64,000 nt of DNA, from NCBI GenBank assembly GCA_016858145.1, contig JAEHOE010000005.1, positions 434,001 through 498,000 on the forward strand, in the 5' to 3' direction. The notes under the pieces are model-generated. The model worked only from the letters and a program-made list of their open reading frames with translations. It was not told the DNA's origin and did not search any database. Of this stretch, positions 62,101-64,000 are shown in pieces; positions within the stretch are counted from its first letter, which is position 1; every line of letters starts with the position of its first letter. This DNA is from Edaphochlamys debaryana (Eukaryota > Chlorophyta > Chlorophyceae > Chlamydomonadales). The position numbers and the translations under genes are program-made.

Positions 62101-64000
62101 GAGGCCCATGGCGGGACAGGTGAGAACGGCAGGGGAAGTCTGTGGGTTGTGGGCGCCAGCACCAAGGGCTCGCTCTCCAGCTTCCTTGCATCTATCACAG
62201 CTCTTCGTTACCTCATCCTCACCCTCCCTCCCTGTCCCTCCCCACCCCTCCCCCCAGATCCGCTTCATCCTGGAGCGCAACTGGCTCAGCTGCGCCACCG
62301 CCTCCTCCCGCCACTACCGCTTCTTCGGCACCGAGCTGCCGCTGGCCTGCATCGACGGCGACTGGCTGCTGGTGGGCCTCCGAGTGGCGCCCTTCGTGCT
62401 GGTGTGCCTCATCGACACGCAGATCTTCTACCAGCTCGTGCTCATGGCATGGGGCCTGGTGCAGGGCCTCATGTCGCTCAACCTGGGCATCGCGGGGTCG
62501 TGGGAGGGCCTGCGGGCCGAGTTCCACCGCACGCCGCTGCGCTGGTGGGGCCGCGGCATGAGCCGCACAGCCAACGACGCAGCACGCGCAGCAGCCGCCG
62601 CAGCGCTCAGCAAGCGGCGCGCGGCGGCGCTGGAGGCGACCGGCGGCAGCGAGCCCACGTGGCTGTCGGACGACGAGGACGAGTCGTACGGCTGCCCGGC
62701 GGACGGGCCGTACGGCCGTAACTCGTACGGCAGCACCTACACGGCCTCCACCGGCAGCCCCACGCTGCGTGAGGAGGGCGAGGGCGCTGCGGCACTGCCC
62801 ACCCCCCGCCGCCACCGCGCCGCCCCGCTGCCGCTCAGCCGCCCCGCCGCTGAGTCGGAGGCTGAGGGCGGCAAGGGCAAGGCCAAGGCCAAGGCCAAGG
62901 GCAAGAGCGGCGCCGACCGCGATGCCGCCGCCGCCGCCGAGCTCGTGGCGATGCTGTCAGGCCAGGGCGAGGAGCAGCTGGCCCAGTGGGTGGCGTTCGC
63001 GGCTGCGTGGGACGCGGTCGTGTCTGACCTGCGCTCATGCGATCTGATCAGCGACCGAGAGAGGACCAACCTCGTCTTCACGCGCCTGCCGGCCGCCGCC
63101 ACGGCTATGGCAGGAGCCTCCGCCGCCGGCTCCGCCGTCACCACGCCCTCCGCCGCCGCCGCTGACGCTGCCGCCGCCGACGGCTCCCTCACTGCCGACG
63201 GGGCCTCCTCCACCGCCTCCCGCTCCTCCGCCCGCCCCCTCCGCCCCATCCTGCTCCCCGCCTTCTTCTACGCCGGCCAGCTCCAGCGGGCGGTGGACAC
63301 GGGGGCCGCCTCGCCGCAGCAACAGATGGTGGTGGGCGAGCTGAGGGCCCTGCTCGTGTGGCTGGGCTGCCAGCTGAGGCTCTTCGATGGCGCCCAGGCG
63401 GCGGCGCTGCTGGCGGCGCCGGCGCTGCCCGCTAGCCTGGACTCGGCCCACTGCCGCAGCCGCGAGAAGGGCCTCGCGGCCCTGCGCAAGCTGCTGGCGG
63501 CTCTGACGGGTCTGGCGGAGCCCCTGCCCGCCGCCGCCAGCGCCCCCGCTGGGGAGGGGCAGCGGCGCCGCCAGGCTCTGTACGGCGAGGCTCGCGAGGC
63601 CCTGGAGGGAGTGCTGACGGCCGCCGAGGTGGAGGCACGGGCGGTGCTGAAGAAGGGAGCGCCCTCCCGCCGGAAGGCCAAGGCCGCCGCCGCCTTCACC
63701 GCCGCCGCCGCCAAGTATGCCGCTGCCGACGACGCCCCCGCCGCCCCGGCCGACCCCCCGGCCGCCGCCGCTGCCCTCCTCGAGGCCGCCGCCGCCATCC
63801 GCTCCGGCCTGCTGCAGAGGCCCGAGCGACTGGAGGCGGCCCTGGCGCTTCTGCACCCCGAGAGCAACGGCCGCGGCGAGGTGCCCTGCGCCAGCCAGCC
63901 CGACTCCCCCGCCTCCGTCTCCTCGGCCTCCGCGCCCTCCACCTCCACCGCCCCTTCCGCCGCCTCCACCTCTGTCCGCGTGGACCTGCCCCTCCTCCGC
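59182..64000 (+). CDS. GSL: 1,3-beta-glucan synthase (callose synthase), copy 2, 3' end outside window
   Basis: Inverted paralogue of the gene at 19819-28882. Exons 59182-60573, 60710-62119 and 62258 to the window edge (at least 1,515 codons), open throughout. The N-terminus (MDRQQSPARRERRRMG, then a different Ser/Pro-rich stretch) is in one exon, whereas copy 1 has an intron after the 17th codon. The first coding block is about 200 codons shorter. From SPQRSGQSTPAAPVRM on, the two proteins are almost identical, including FKS1_dom1 (LCLYFLVWSEAANLRHTPEL) and the first membrane block. The window ends just before the catalytic domain, so activity cannot be judged. In-frame indels and few replacements argue that this is a live gene rather than a pseudogene. 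Confidence 0.9.

Overview
The window is nuclear DNA of a GC-rich green alga, most likely a flagellated chlorophyte of the Chlamydomonadales. The evidence is intron-dense genes with short GT-AG introns, a Pro-rich SPPPP-type wall glycoprotein, a plastid-type starch synthase II, a ciliary CFAP53-like protein, and TGTAA motifs of the volvocine polyadenylation type downstream of some stop codons. No bacterial, organellar, CRISPR, rRNA or tRNA feature was seen. Exon models were built by hand from GT-AG sites, family alignment from memory and codon phase. Every complete model sums to a multiple of three.

Layout, left to right. 0.1-2.8 kb (+): 3' part of a hydroxyproline-rich glycoprotein with a probable GPI tail. 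4.0-6.4 kb (-): unidentified His-rich protein with a small membrane domain. 7.1-9.3 kb (+): CNRIP1-like protein, divergent from the previous gene. 10.1-13.4 kb (+): acetate kinase. 14.7-17.8 kb (-): LIN54/TSO1-like protein with two CXC domains. 19.8-28.9 kb (-): 1,3-beta-glucan synthase (callose synthase), copy 1. 30.5-33.3 kb (+): CFAP53-like coiled coil. 34.5-36.9 kb (-): RNF121-like E3 ligase. 37.3-39.4 kb (+): acidic, polyproline, coiled-coil protein. 40.6-43.1 kb (+): Shewanella-like protein phosphatase. 45.6-50.0 kb (-): starch synthase II. 54.5-58.0 kb (-): kinase half of an L-arabinokinase. 59.2-64.0 kb (+): glucan synthase copy 2, running off the end.

The right half is rearranged. 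Glucan synthase copy 2 is an inverted duplicate of copy 1, with about 30 kb between the two start codons. The coding body and some introns are nearly identical, while the N-terminal part and the promoter side are clearly diverged. Between starch synthase II and the arabinokinase there is a 574-bp direct repeat with a 4,004-bp offset. It holds the arabinokinase 3' end, the spacer and the first codons of starch synthase II, which implies a tandem duplication. The inner arabinokinase remnant is further split by a 718-bp insertion. The arabinokinase model lacks the N-terminal glycosyltransferase-like half known from plants, and its start lies about 150 bp from the inverted-duplication block.

Functionally the window is an ordinary eukaryotic mixture with a carbohydrate lean: beta-1,3-glucan, starch, arabinose salvage and a wall glycoprotein that would carry arabinose. 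I see no operon-like system. The most notable items are the mosaic inverted duplication, the rearranged SS2/ARA1 junction, a CNRIP1-like gene in an alga, and a partial exon duplication inside an acetate kinase intron.
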